Of a DNA stretch of 28,346 bases, positions 8,245 through 16,666 are shown in pieces. The stretch comes from JBFKMV01 sp041629655 (GTDB lineage: Bacteria; Acidobacteriota; Polarisedimenticolia; Polarisedimenticolales; Polarisedimenticolaceae): assembly GCA_041629655.1 (NCBI GenBank), contig JBFKMV010000048.1, positions 1 through 28,346 on the forward strand, read 5' to 3'. Position 1 is the first letter of the stretch. Every line of letters starts with the position of its first letter. Position numbers and translations under genes: made by a program. The notes beneath the pieces are model-generated. The model did not search any database. It was not told the origin of the DNA and saw only the letters and a program-made list of their open reading frames with translations.

Positions 8245-9442
8245 TTTCGAACATCACCGATTCGGCCAGCCGCGGGTCCTTGACCGGGATCAACGGGTAG
8301 CGCGCCAGCATGGCGACGGCGGACCCGAGGAAGATGCCGCCGATCCCGACGAAACAGGTCAGATCGAAGACACCCGGCCGGAAGTGCCCGTGGCTGGTCT
8401 CGGGCATCACGAGCCAGAACATGTCGAGCCAGTGCATCACCAGCATCCACACCGCGGCGACCATCAAGGTGTTACGCCGCCGCTTGGGGTAGCGCGAAAC
8501 CAGGAACAAAAACGGGATCACGAAATGACCGAACAGCAAGGCCAGGCTGACGTACAGCCAGTCGCCGGTCTGGCGTTCGAGATACCACTCCGTCTCCTCG
8601 GGAATGTTGCCGTACCAGATCAGCATGTACTGCGAGAACGCGATGTAGGCCCAGAAGACCACGAAGGCCATCAGCAGCTTGCCGACGTCGTGGTAGTGCT
8701 CGGTGGTCACCGCGCGCCGCAGCAGCCCCTGGCGCTGCAGGGTCGTCAGCGCGATCGCCAGCAACGAGAAGAACCCGACCGTCGAGCCGGAGAAGTAGTA
8801 CACCCCCCAGATCGTGCTGTACCAGTGCGGGTACAGCGACATCAACAGGTCGAACGCGGCGAAGGTGACGGTCAGCGCGAAGGCGATGATTCCGGGCGCA
8901 GCGCGCACCTCCATCCGCTGCGTGATCCGCGGCCGCCCCGACTCGTCCTGGTCCGTCGAGCGGCGCAGGAAGTAGCGCGCCATCGCGATCCAGACCACGA
9001 AGTAGAACACCAGCCGGCCGATGAAGAACTTCGTGTTGAGGTAGGCGCTCTTGCCTTGCAGGATCGGGTCGGCGGCGACGACCTCGGCGTGGGTCCATTC
9101 GTACAGGTCGTGCATGCCGAGCAGGATCACCACCGCCAGGGCGGCCAGCGGGATCAGCGTCCAGGCGAAGACCTCGGCGATCCGGCGCAGCGCGACGCTC
9201 CAACCGGCCCGGGTGAGGTGGCTGACCAGCACGAAGAACAGCGCCCCCAGCGCGAGGCTCAGGAAGTAGGCGTAGCCGACCAGGTACGAGCGGTAGAACC
9301 GCGCGCCGCCGTCCTCGAGCAGCGCCGCCAGCAGTCCGGCGAGCACCAATGCGGCGGCGCCGACGCCCATCAGCACCAGCGCCAGCCGGCGCGTCCGTGT
9401 GCCGAGCGTCACGTCCTCGCGCAGGATGTCCAGTTCGCGCAT
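8237..9442 (-). CDS. actF: Alternative complex III subunit ActF (NrfD-like quinone-binding)
   Basis: An integral membrane subunit of alternative complex III, 401 residues with about ten helices. It is related to ActC/NrfD and thought to take part in quinol chemistry or proton transfer. Recognisable stretches are LLGMHDLYEWTH, AYLNTKFFIGRLVFYFVVW, FDLLMSLYPHWYSTIWGVYYF, FSQYMLIWYGNIPEETEW, and HFVIPFLFLVSR. The SLxPHWYSTIxGVYxF and YGNIPEET segments are, to my knowledge, typical of ActF rather than ActC. It starts four bases after the actE stop and overlaps the next small gene. The N-terminal 20 residues are soluble. Confidence 0.95.
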   Translation of the reverse strand: MRELDILREDVTLGTRTRRLALVLMGVGAAALVLAGLLAALLEDGGARFYRSYLVGYAYFLSLALGALFFVLVSHLTRAGWSVALRRIAEVFAWTLIPLAALAVVILLGMHDLYEWTHAEVVAADPILQGKSAYLNTKFFIGRLVFYFVVWIAMARYFLRRSTDQDESGRPRITQRMEVRAAPGIIAFALTVTFAAFDLLMSLYPHWYSTIWGVYYFSGSTVGFFSLLAIALTTLQRQGLLRRAVTTEHYHDVGKLLMAFVVFWAYIAFSQYMLIWYGNIPEETEWYLERQTGDWLYVSLALLFGHFVIPFLFLVSRYPKRRRNTLMVAAVWMLVMHWLDMFWLVMPETSHGHFRPGVFDLTCFVGIGGIFLGSAVAMLARYPLIPVKDPRLAESVMFENV

Positions 9443-9446
9443 CTGG

Positions 9447-10091
9447 CTACCTCAGCTCGGAACGCCGCTCGGACGGCACGTCGGCCAGCGGCGCGGCCTG
9501 GCTCTTCTGAAGCGCCCGCAAGTAGGACACGATCGCCCAGCGGTCCGCGGCCGGGACCTGCCGCCCGTAGGCCGGCATCGTGCGGATGCCGTGGGTGATC
9601 GTGTTGAACAGGTGCCCGTCCGGCCGCGCCCGCACCGCCGCGTCGTGGAACGACAGCGGCGGCACCCACGTCCCCTCCTGCAGCCGGTCGGCGCGACGCG
9701 ACACGATGCCCTTGCCGTAGCCGTCCAGACCGTGGCACGGTGCGCAGAAGATCTCGAACCGCTCCCGCCCGCGCTCGAGCAGCGCGGCGTCGACGGGCAT
9801 CGGCGGCGCCGCGGCCCACTCGCCAAGCACCAGCCCCGCGTAGAGGTGCTCGTCGTCGCGCAGCGTGCCGCGCGCGATCGTCCCCTCGACCGCGCGGCGC
9901 ATCGCGCGCCCGTCGGCGAACAGCGGGTTGGCCTGCTGGGCCTTGAACCTGGGCTGGTTGTCCATGTCCTGGATGATGTGGATCCGCGGCTTGGACGTGT
10001 GGGCGTAGCGGGCCCGCGCCACGCAGGCCAGCGGCAGCATCGCCAGCAGGGCCGCGAGCGCGACGCTCCAGGTGACCCAGCGCGGCAACAT
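9447..10091 (-). CDS. actE: Alternative complex III subunit ActE (monoheme cytochrome c)
   Basis: A membrane-anchored monoheme cytochrome c of 214 residues that relays electrons within ACIII or onward to the oxidase. The N-terminal hydrophobic segment (about 6-24) ends in LPLAC, a weak lipobox that could give lipid attachment at Cys23 as in other ActE proteins. The MDNQPRFKAQ and NPLFADGRAMR stretches are family hallmarks. The heme site is CAPCHGLDGYG, with a probable axial Met in TMPAYGRQ. The gene sits three bases after actD and four before actF. Confidence 0.95.
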   Translation of the reverse strand: MLPRWVTWSVALAALLAMLPLACVARARYAHTSKPRIHIIQDMDNQPRFKAQQANPLFADGRAMRRAVEGTIARGTLRDDEHLYAGLVLGEWAAAPPMPVDAALLERGRERFEIFCAPCHGLDGYGKGIVSRRADRLQEGTWVPPLSFHDAAVRARPDGHLFNTITHGIRTMPAYGRQVPAADRWAIVSYLRALQKSQAAPLADVPSERRSELR

Positions 10092-10094
10092 CGG

Positions 10095-10637
10095 CTAGCC
10101 CTCGACCCGCTCGACGTGGGACGGGCCCAGCGAGCGCAGCAACGTCTCGGTCCGTTCGAGATCGAACGACTCGTCGACGGCCTCGATCCAGATGAAGAAC
10201 CCGTCGGTCGTCACGCGGCGGAAGCGGCTGCTGGTCAACGTCGGGTGCCACAGCCGCGGCAGGTCGCAGAGCAGGAACAACCCGCCCACCGTGGCCAGCG
10301 CCGCGAACAGCACCGTCAGCTCGAACGCGATCGGGATGTTGGCCGGCAGGCTGAACATCGGCTTGCCGCTGATCAACAGCGGGTAGTCGACCGCGTTGGT
10401 CCACCACTGCAGCAGGATCGCGGTGGCCGCTCCGGTCAGACCGGCGATCAGCGTGAACCACGGCAGCCGCGAGTCGCGCAGCCCCATCGCGCGTTCGATC
10501 CCGTGCACCGGGAACGGCGTCAGGGTGTCCCAGCGCCGGTAGCCCGCGTCGCGCACCTGCTCCGCCGCCGCCAGCAGCTCGCCGGGGGTGTCGAACTGGG
10601 CCAGCAGGCCCCAGGTCTGCTTCTGCGTCTCGGGCAT
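10095..10637 (-). CDS. actD: Alternative complex III subunit ActD (DUF3341)
   Basis: A 180-residue ACIII subunit of the DUF3341 family. A short cytoplasmic N-terminal domain (GLLAQFDTPGELLAAAEQVRDAGY, then DTLTPFPVHGIERAMG) precedes two transmembrane helices (about 56-78 and 99-124) and a C-terminal soluble tail ending in LERTETLLRSLGPSHVE. FPVHGI and LTGAATAILLQWWTNAVDYPL are typical. It has no metal-binding residues and is regarded as a structural subunit. The ATG at 10637 shares one base with the actC stop (TGATG), supporting this start over the longer open frame. Confidence 0.95.
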   Translation of the reverse strand: MPETQKQTWGLLAQFDTPGELLAAAEQVRDAGYRRWDTLTPFPVHGIERAMGLRDSRLPWFTLIAGLTGAATAILLQWWTNAVDYPLLISGKPMFSLPANIPIAFELTVLFAALATVGGLFLLCDLPRLWHPTLTSSRFRRVTTDGFFIWIEAVDESFDLERTETLLRSLGPSHVERVEG

Positions 10638-12100
10638 CAGCGACGCTCCGACTCCGGCCCGCCCGCCTGGCCGTGCTCCTCGCGGCCGTGCGCGTGCGCG
10701 CCGTAGTACTCGGGCTTGCCCATCGTCATCACCGACTTGACCTCGGCCATCGCGATCATCGGGATGTAGCGCACGAACAGCAGGAACAGCGTGAAGAACA
10801 GGCCGAAGCTGCCCGCCAGCGTCATCCAGTCGACCCAGGTCGGCACGTAGACGCCCCAGCTCGAGGACAAGAAGTCGCGACTGAGCGAGGTGACGACGAT
10901 CACGAAGCGCTCGAACCACATCCCGACGTTGACGAAGATCACGACGAAGAACGTGATCACCGGGCTGGTGCGCACCCGCTTGGACCAGAACAGCTGCGGC
11001 GTGATCACGTTGCAGGTGACCATGATCCAGTAGGCCCAGGCGTACGGCCCCATCGCGCGGTTGACGAAGGTGAACTGCTCGTAGCCGTTGCCGCTGTACC
11101 AGGCGATGAAGAACTCGGTCAGGTAGGCGTAGCCGACCATCGATCCCGTGGCGAGCAGGATCTTGTTCATGTTCTCGATGTGGCGCAGCGTGATGATGTC
11201 CCTGAGGTTGAAGATCGCCCGCGCCGGAATGGCCAGGTTCAGCACCATCGCGAAGCCGCTGAAGATCGCGCCGGCCACGAAGTACGGCGGCAGGATCGTG
11301 GTGTGCCAGCCCGGCACCATCGAGACCGCGAAGTCGAAGCTGACCACCGAGTGCACGCTGAGCACCAGCGGCGTGGCCAGCGCGGCCAGCAGCAGGTAGG
11401 CGCGCTCGTAGTGCTGCCAGTGCCGCGTCGAGCCGCGCCAGCCCATCGCGAACACGCCGTAGACGATCGCGCGCAGCCGGGTCTTGGCGCGGTCGCGGAG
11501 CGTGGCCAGGTCGGGAATCATCCCGATGTACCAGAACAGGATCGAGACCGTGAAGTAGGTGCTGACCGCGAACACGTCCCACAGCAGCGGGCTGCGGAAG
11601 TTGGGCCACATCGCCATCTGGTTCGGCACCGGCGCCAGCCAGTAGGCCAGCCAGATCCGGCCGACGTGGATGCCCGGGAACAGGCCGGCGCAGATCACGG
11701 CGAAGATCGTCATCGCCTCGGCGAAACGGTTGATCCCCGTCCGCCAGCCCTGCCGGAACAGGAACAGGATCGCCGAGATCAGCGTGCCGGCGTGCCCGAT
11801 CCCGACCCAGAACACGAAGTTGATGATCGCGAAGCCCCAGCCGACGGGGATGTTGACGCCCCACACGCCGACGCCGGTGACGATCAAGTAGGTCACCATC
11901 GCGCCCAGCATCGCCAGCCAGCCGATCGAGGCCGCCAGCGCGATGTACCACCAGCGGGGCGGCTTCTTGGCCTCGACGATCCCGCAGACCCGATCGGTCA
12001 ACGTGACCAGATCGTGACCGATCGCCAGCGGCGCCCGCCGGGTCGGGTCGTCCGAGGTGTTGTCCAGCGTCACGCGCTGGCGTTCTGCGACGACGGCCAT
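10637..12100 (-). CDS. actC: Alternative complex III subunit ActC (NrfD/PsrC family)
   Basis: The main quinol-binding membrane subunit of ACIII, 487 residues with about ten helices. The start region VEAKKPPRWWYIALAAS and the segments WGVNIPVGWGFAIINFVFWVGIGHAGTLISA, MNKILLATGSMVGYAYLTEFFIAWYSGN, and WFERFVIVVTSLSRDFLSSSWG are characteristic of the NrfD-like ActC family. GHAGTLISAILF lies in the region linked to quinone and proton handling. The C-terminus is His/Glu-rich and polar (AHAHGREEHGQ). The gene is three bases from actB, with GAGGGAG upstream in the actB 3' end, and one base overlaps actD. Confidence 0.96.
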   Translation of the reverse strand: MAVVAERQRVTLDNTSDDPTRRAPLAIGHDLVTLTDRVCGIVEAKKPPRWWYIALAASIGWLAMLGAMVTYLIVTGVGVWGVNIPVGWGFAIINFVFWVGIGHAGTLISAILFLFRQGWRTGINRFAEAMTIFAVICAGLFPGIHVGRIWLAYWLAPVPNQMAMWPNFRSPLLWDVFAVSTYFTVSILFWYIGMIPDLATLRDRAKTRLRAIVYGVFAMGWRGSTRHWQHYERAYLLLAALATPLVLSVHSVVSFDFAVSMVPGWHTTILPPYFVAGAIFSGFAMVLNLAIPARAIFNLRDIITLRHIENMNKILLATGSMVGYAYLTEFFIAWYSGNGYEQFTFVNRAMGPYAWAYWIMVTCNVITPQLFWSKRVRTSPVITFFVVIFVNVGMWFERFVIVVTSLSRDFLSSSWGVYVPTWVDWMTLAGSFGLFFTLFLLFVRYIPMIAMAEVKSVMTMGKPEYYGAHAHGREEHGQAGGPESERR

Positions 12101-12103
12101 CGG

Positions 12104-15100
12104 TTACGCCGCTCCCTCGTCATCCGTGCCGTGCCCCGCCGCGGCGGCTCCGGGCGGGTTCTTCAGCCGCGCCAGGTAACGCGTGCGGGGCCGGGTGTTC
12201 ATCTCCTCGAGCACCGAGTAGGCGCGCGCGTCGGCGTGGTGGACCGAAACGTCGCTGGCCGGGTCGTTGAGGTCGCCGAAGCGGATCGCGCGGGTCGGGC
12301 AGGCCTGCGCGCAGGCCGGCACGATCTCGCCGTCTGCGACCGGCCGGCGATCGTTCTTGGCCCGGATCTTGACCCGGTTGATGCGCTGGAGGCAGAAGCT
12401 GCACTTCTCCATCACGCCCCGCGCGCGCACCGTGACCTCGGGGTTGTACATCATGCCGGTCAACGCCGACTCGTGCTTGTGGTTGTTGAACCAGTTGAAG
12501 CGGCGCACTTTGTAGGGACAGTTGTTGGCGCAGTACCGCGTGCCGATGCAGCGGTTGTACACCATCACGTTCAGCCCCTCGCTGTCGTGGACGGTCGCGG
12601 CCACGGGGCAGACCTGCTCGCACGGCGCGGTCTCGCAGTGCTGGCAGGTCAGCGGCTGCACCGCCACGGCCGGATCCTCGGGGTCGCCCTTCCAGTAACG
12701 GTCGACGCGGATCCAGTGCATCTCGCGGCCCATCTTGACCTCGGCCTTGCCCACGACCGGGATGTTGTTCTCCGACTGGCAGGCCAGGATGCAGGCGTTG
12801 CAGCCGGTGCAGGCCGTGAGGTCGATCGCCATGCCCCACTTGTGCCCGTCGTATTCGGGGTCGCGCCACAGCTCGACGTGATGGAACTTCGGACCGGCGT
12901 GGGCCACCGCCTTCGGATCGGCCAAAAACTCCGCGAGCGTGACCTCGCGCGCGTGGACGCGCGCCCGCCGCTCGGTCTCCTCGGCACCCATGGTGTCGAT
13001 GGCCCAGTGGTTCTGGGTCGTCGCCAGCTCGTACTTCCTGCCGGTCCGCGCGACGCGGGCGATGGTCCAGTCCAGGGCGTCGCCGCTGCGCAGCGGGAAG
13101 ACGTCCACGCCGACGCCGGGGGCGACCTGCCCGCCGTGGCGCCGCCCGTAGCCGAAGCTGACCGAGGCCGTGCCCGGCGCCTGGCCCGGCACGATGTACA
13201 CCGGCAGCTCGATCGAGCGCTCGCCGGCGGTCACCCGCACCAGGTCCTCCTGGCGCAGGCCCAGCTCGCGCGCCGTCGCGGGGCCGACGTGGAACGCGTT
13301 GTCCCAGGTCAGCTTGGTCAACGGGTCGGGCAGCTCCTGCAGCCAGCCGCTGTTGGCGAACCGCCCGTCGTGGAGCTTGGCGTCGGGCAGGAAGGTCAGC
13401 TCGACCTCGTCCGCGCCCGGCAGCGTGGACCGCGTGTGCAGGTGCAGCGCCAGCTCGGTGGTCCAGCCCACCGGACGCAGCGCTGCGGAGGCGGCCGGGG
13501 CGGCGGAGCCCGCCAGCAGCCCGTCGTGCAGCGTGCGGCGCCAGGCTCGCTCGGGGTCGCCGGCGGCGACGACGGCGCGGAAACCGTCGCGCACCACGTC
13601 GTGGCCGCGCGCCGGCTCGCCGAGCAGCGAGGCCAGCAGCTCGATCGCGCTGCGCCCGCCGGCGAGCGGCTCGATCAGCGGCTGCGTGACGCCGTAGGTC
13701 CCGTCCCAGGCCCGCGTGTCGCCCCACGACTCCAGGAAGTGCGCCTGCGGCAGGTGCCAGCGGCAGGCCCGCGCCGTCTCGTCGCGGTACAGGCCGTGGT
13801 GGATCGTCGTCGTCACCCGGTCGAGCTTGCCCGCGAAGTCGAGATCGGCCGGCGCGTCGAAGACCGGGTTCCGGCCCAGGATCAACAACGTCTCGACCTC
13901 GCCACGCGCGATCGACGCCGAGAGCGCCGCGATCGAGCGGGCGTGGGTCGGACGCTCGGCGTCCGGCTCGGCGGTGTAACGCACCGTGCGGCCGGCGTTG
14001 CCCAGCGCCACGTTGAGCAGGTGGCCCAGCGCGTGGATCTCGGGGGGCTGCCGCGGACCGACCGCGATCACGCCGCGGCCGCGGTTCGCCAGCAGGTCCC
14101 GGGCCAGGGTCCAGTCGCGCGCGCGGCGCAGCGGGTGGCCCTCGAAGAACGACAGCAACTGCCGCAGCTCCGCGGCTCCCGCCGGCAGCGGCAGCCCGCG
14201 GTCGAGGATCAGCTCGGCGGCCAGGCAGGCCGCGAAGGTCGGGATGATCCGGGTCGGCAGCGGGATCCGCTCGTCCGCCATCACGCCGGTCGTGCTGTAG
14301 GCGCTCTCGACCGCGTACAGGCGGCTGAGCGTGCCCTGCTCGCCGCGGCGCCCCGCGGCAAAGTCGCGCGCGTAGCGCACCGCCGCCGGGTGGCGCAGCA
14401 ACAGGTCCTCGTCCAGCGAGACGATCACGTCGGCGTTGGCCAGGTCGAAATCCGCGCGCAGCGGGCGGCCGAACGCCATGCGGGCGCCCTCGCGGGCGTT
14501 GTCGCGCGAGGCCGGCTCCCATTCGTGCCAGTGCATGCCCAAAAACCGCGTCTGCATCCGCGCCCGCAGCGCCGCCAGCGTCGGCGAGGCCGACGAGCCG
14601 GCCAGCACCGCGAGCCCGCGGCCCTGCTTGCGGGCCAGCTCGCCGAAGTGTCCGCGCGCGAACTCGTCGAACGCGCTCCAGTCGGAGCGCGCGTCGCCGC
14701 CGTCATCGCCGCGGCGCAGCACCGCGCTGCTGCGGTCGGGATCGTACAGCTCCAGGATCGCCGCCTGCGCCCAGGCACTCGACCCGCCGAGACTGCCCGG
14801 GTGCTCCGGGTTGCCCTCGATCTTGACCGGCCGGCCGTCGTAGCTGGTCACCAGGAGGCCGGTGCCGGCCCCGTCCAGCTCCATCGCCGTGGCGAAGCGC
14901 ATCGGTTCGCCCGGGACGTAGCCCTCGGGACGGCTGGCGAACGGCAGGATCTCCTCGACCGGCCAGCGGCACGAGGTCATCCCGGCCAGCGCCACCGAGG
15001 CGCCCATCAGCTTCAGGAACGTCCGCCGCGAGCCGGGCGCCAGCATCTCGTCCGCGGTCGCCGGGAACTCGTTGCGCACGAAGCGCTCGAACTCCGGGTC

Positions 15101-15169
15101 CCCGGCCAGCTCCTCGAGACTGCGCCAGTACGGCTGTCCGCCCGCCGGAACCTGCTTCAGCGATGACAT
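12104..15169 (-). CDS. actB: Alternative complex III subunit ActB (Fe-S / molybdopterin-like)
   Basis: The large periplasmic Fe-S subunit of ACIII, 1021 residues, a normal length. A twin-arginine motif SRRTFLKLMG (Arg48-Arg49) with a following hydrophobic stretch and Cys in MTSCRWPVEE suggests Tat export, as in other ActB proteins. Residues about 80-700 resemble a molybdopterin oxidoreductase fold, but in this family the domain is known not to hold molybdenum. Residues about 787-957 hold four Fe-S sites like NrfC/PsrB: CTGCNACILAC, CQHCETAPCEQVC, CIGTRYCANNC, and CSFC paired with CAQAC. ATG 15169 overlaps the last 13 bases of actA, and family sequence (YWRSLEELAGDPEF) begins just after it. 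Electrons pass from quinol through these clusters to the cytochromes. Confidence 0.97.
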   Translation of the reverse strand: MSSLKQVPAGGQPYWRSLEELAGDPEFERFVRNEFPATADEMLAPGSRRTFLKLMGASVALAGMTSCRWPVEEILPFASRPEGYVPGEPMRFATAMELDGAGTGLLVTSYDGRPVKIEGNPEHPGSLGGSSAWAQAAILELYDPDRSSAVLRRGDDGGDARSDWSAFDEFARGHFGELARKQGRGLAVLAGSSASPTLAALRARMQTRFLGMHWHEWEPASRDNAREGARMAFGRPLRADFDLANADVIVSLDEDLLLRHPAAVRYARDFAAGRRGEQGTLSRLYAVESAYSTTGVMADERIPLPTRIIPTFAACLAAELILDRGLPLPAGAAELRQLLSFFEGHPLRRARDWTLARDLLANRGRGVIAVGPRQPPEIHALGHLLNVALGNAGRTVRYTAEPDAERPTHARSIAALSASIARGEVETLLILGRNPVFDAPADLDFAGKLDRVTTTIHHGLYRDETARACRWHLPQAHFLESWGDTRAWDGTYGVTQPLIEPLAGGRSAIELLASLLGEPARGHDVVRDGFRAVVAAGDPERAWRRTLHDGLLAGSAAPAASAALRPVGWTTELALHLHTRSTLPGADEVELTFLPDAKLHDGRFANSGWLQELPDPLTKLTWDNAFHVGPATARELGLRQEDLVRVTAGERSIELPVYIVPGQAPGTASVSFGYGRRHGGQVAPGVGVDVFPLRSGDALDWTIARVARTGRKYELATTQNHWAIDTMGAEETERRARVHAREVTLAEFLADPKAVAHAGPKFHHVELWRDPEYDGHKWGMAIDLTACTGCNACILACQSENNIPVVGKAEVKMGREMHWIRVDRYWKGDPEDPAVAVQPLTCQHCETAPCEQVCPVAATVHDSEGLNVMVYNRCIGTRYCANNCPYKVRRFNWFNNHKHESALTGMMYNPEVTVRARGVMEKCSFCLQRINRVKIRAKNDRRPVADGEIVPACAQACPTRAIRFGDLNDPASDVSVHHADARAYSVLEEMNTRPRTRYLARLKNPPGAAAAGHGTDDEGAA

Positions 15170-15819
15170 GTGCTGCAGTCCTCGCGAGGGTTGATGTCGT
15201 ATTGCTCGCGCAGCCGCTTGCCGAGGACCGCGCGGTCCTCGTCGGTCTGCCAGTCCATCACGGTCACGTACTCGACCGGCCGCAGCCGGGTGTCGGGGTT
15301 GCGGTGGCAGTCGAGGCACCAGCCCATGCTGAGCGGCTCGACCTGGTACACCACCTCCATCTTGTCCACCCGGCCGTGGCATTCGACGCAGGCCACTCCG
15401 CGGCGAACGTGCGCGCTGTGGTTGAAGTAGCTGTAGTCCGGCAGGTCGTGGACCTTGACCCAGCGCACCGGGAGCCCGGTCCGGTAGCTCTCGCGCACCG
15501 GCTCGAGCTTCTCGCTCTGGCCCCGGATGTTGGTGTGGCAGTTCATGCAGGTTTCCGTGGGCGGGATCGCGGCGTGCGCCGTGTGCTCCACGGTGCTGTG
15601 ACAGTACCGGCAATCGAGGCCCAGCTCACCGGCATGCAGGGCGTGGCTATACGGAACCGGCTGTTCCGGCTCGTATCCCACGTCGGTGGTTTTCGGCGAA
15701 CCGCCGAACCAGATCAACAGCAGCAGATACACCGGGAGGACGAATCCGAGCAGCGCCCCCAGAACCGGTCTCAGCCTGTCGATCCACGGTGGGAATAGAA
15801 ATGGTGTTTCCGAATCCAT
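15157..15819 (-). CDS. actA: Alternative complex III subunit ActA (pentaheme cytochrome c)
   Basis: The multiheme cytochrome subunit of ACIII, 220 residues from the chosen start. One N-terminal helix (about 14-37) anchors it. Five CxxCH sites follow: CRYCH (70-74), CMNCH (91-95), CVECH (144-148), CLDCH (168-172) and CSTCH (215-219). The stretches PVPYSHALHAGELGLDCRYCH and IPPTETCMNCH are diagnostic. The frame is open up to an ATG at 15912, but that extension (with extra CxxC) would cross the promoter at 15835-15862; starting at 15819 gives the family's usual length. With that promoter the leader would be only about a dozen bases and no Shine-Dalgarno is visible. It is the first gene of the block and overlaps actB. 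Confidence 0.95.
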   Translation of the reverse strand: MDSETPFLFPPWIDRLRPVLGALLGFVLPVYLLLLIWFGGSPKTTDVGYEPEQPVPYSHALHAGELGLDCRYCHSTVEHTAHAAIPPTETCMNCHTNIRGQSEKLEPVRESYRTGLPVRWVKVHDLPDYSYFNHSAHVRRGVACVECHGRVDKMEVVYQVEPLSMGWCLDCHRNPDTRLRPVEYVTVMDWQTDEDRAVLGKRLREQYDINPREDCSTCHR

Positions 15820-15834
15820 GGGCACAGGAGCCGC

Positions 15835-15862
15835 ATCATAGCAGGCAGGGCACCCTCCGCAA
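15835..15862 (-). promoter_or_regulatory. Extended -10 promoter for the act-cox operon
   Basis: Read on the minus strand: TTGCGG (15862-15857), a 16-base spacer, then TATGAT (15840-15835) preceded by TG one base away (TGCTATGAT), a sigma70-type extended -10 element. The predicted transcript would begin around 15825-15829, a dozen or fewer bases before the actA ATG at 15819. This is the only strong promoter-like element seen upstream of the minus-strand block, whose inter-gene gaps never exceed 29 bases. Confidence 0.6.
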
Positions 15863-15919
15863 GACGGATCGAAGCGGTACGGAAGGCCGCCTTTCTGCGG
15901 TTTCTCGCGCATCTTGAAT

Positions 15920-15934
15920 GGACCGGAACGGTCC
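15920..15934. promoter_or_regulatory. Perfect inverted repeat GGACCG-GAA-CGGTCC, possible operator
   Basis: A 6+6 palindrome with a three-base centre in the region between the divergent actA and 16043 genes, about 60 bases upstream of the actA -35 element. It could be a protein-binding site or a small hairpin. The half-site GGACC recurs at 16008-16018. Confidence 0.35.
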
Positions 15935-16007
15935 CCTTTCTCGGCGGCCCCGCCGCGCCCGGAATGCGGCGCCGGGGCGGGTCGCGGAGCCGCGGGTTAG
16001 AATCCAT

Positions 16008-16018
16008 GGTCCTGGACC
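16008..16018. promoter_or_regulatory. Inverted repeat GGTCC-T-GGACC, possible operator
   Basis: A 5+5 palindrome with a one-base centre, 24 bases before the start of the secreted-protein gene and just downstream of a possible -10 (TAGAAT, 15998-16003). It uses the same GGACC/GGTCC half-site as the repeat at 15920-15934. No clear -35 accompanies the -10, so the promoter itself is weakly supported. Confidence 0.3.
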
Positions 16019-16042
16019 GAATCGGGGCACTCGGAGGCACGG

Positions 16043-16630
16043 ATGCGCGCGACGCTGAGCGTTGGGTCGAAGTTCCTGTTGGCGGGCGTCGTGGCGCTGT
16101 CCGGCGGCGCCGCGAGCGGACCCGTCGCCGCGGTGGACGTCACGCTGGACGCGGCCACGATCTCGGAGCTGCTGGACGGCTTCGTCCCGACCCGCGTGGA
16201 ATACCCGCTGATCGGCGGCCGGCCCGTGACGTTGTTGCTGTCCGACGTGCGGGTGACCGGCTTCGACCCCGCCGGCGGACCGGAGGGGCGGGGCCAGATC
16301 CTGACCTCGCTGCACCTGGAGGTTCCCGAGCTGCGGCTCAGCACGCCGGTCCACCCGCGCGTCTCGCTGGACGTCGAGCACGTGGACGGCGAGCCGTTCT
16401 GCCGGGTGCGGATCCACGACGTGGCGCTCAAGGTGCCGCTGATCGGCGAGGTCGACATCGCCCGCACGATCCGCCCGGTGCGGATCCCGGCGGACAACAT
16501 CTACCCGGCCCGGGGTGCGCGCGGCGACGTCAACATCCGCACCCGGCTCGTGGACGTGCTGATGGGAACGACCGGGGTCAGGTTCCGTTTCGACCTCACG
16601 GTGTCGCCCGGGGAAGCCGCCGGGCCGTAA
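16043..16630 (+). CDS. Secreted protein of unknown function
   Basis: I do not recognise this family. It encodes 195 residues with a signal peptide (about 1-30, cleavage perhaps after PVAA), so it is probably periplasmic or secreted. The mature part alternates short beta-like stretches (VDVTLDAATISELLDGF, VTLLLSDVRVTGFDP, ILTSLHLEVPELRLS, RVSLDVEHVDG, CRVRIHDVALKVPLIG) and ends near VRFRFDLTVSP. The pattern suggests an all-beta, possibly amphipathic lipid- or ligand-binding fold, an inference from sequence pattern only. It has one Cys and no metal motif. GGAGG lies six bases before the ATG. The next gene, an amidohydrolase, follows after 36 bases, so it probably begins that plus-strand operon. 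Confidence 0.75.
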   Translation: MRATLSVGSKFLLAGVVALSGGAASGPVAAVDVTLDAATISELLDGFVPTRVEYPLIGGRPVTLLLSDVRVTGFDPAGGPEGRGQILTSLHLEVPELRLSTPVHPRVSLDVEHVDGEPFCRVRIHDVALKVPLIGEVDIARTIRPVRIPADNIYPARGARGDVNIRTRLVDVLMGTTGVRFRFDLTVSPGEAAGP

Positions 16631-16666
16631 ACCGTTCCGCCAACCGCCAGGCTCGGGGGGATGCTC

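Noticed and set aside
10673..15166. Plus-strand open frame of 1497 codons
   Set aside because: Antisense to actC and actB; composition is typical of the complement of GC-rich coding DNA and no domain is recognisable.
12104..15169. ActB as a catalytically active molybdoenzyme
   Set aside because: The molybdopterin-like part belongs to the ActB family, which is known not to hold a molybdenum cofactor; context and Fe-S motifs fit ACIII.
15820..15912. N-terminal extension of actA with an extra Cys-rich CGGCPAC segment
   Set aside because: It would be translated from across the best promoter in the region and exceeds the usual ActA length; no Shine-Dalgarno precedes the ATG at 15912.
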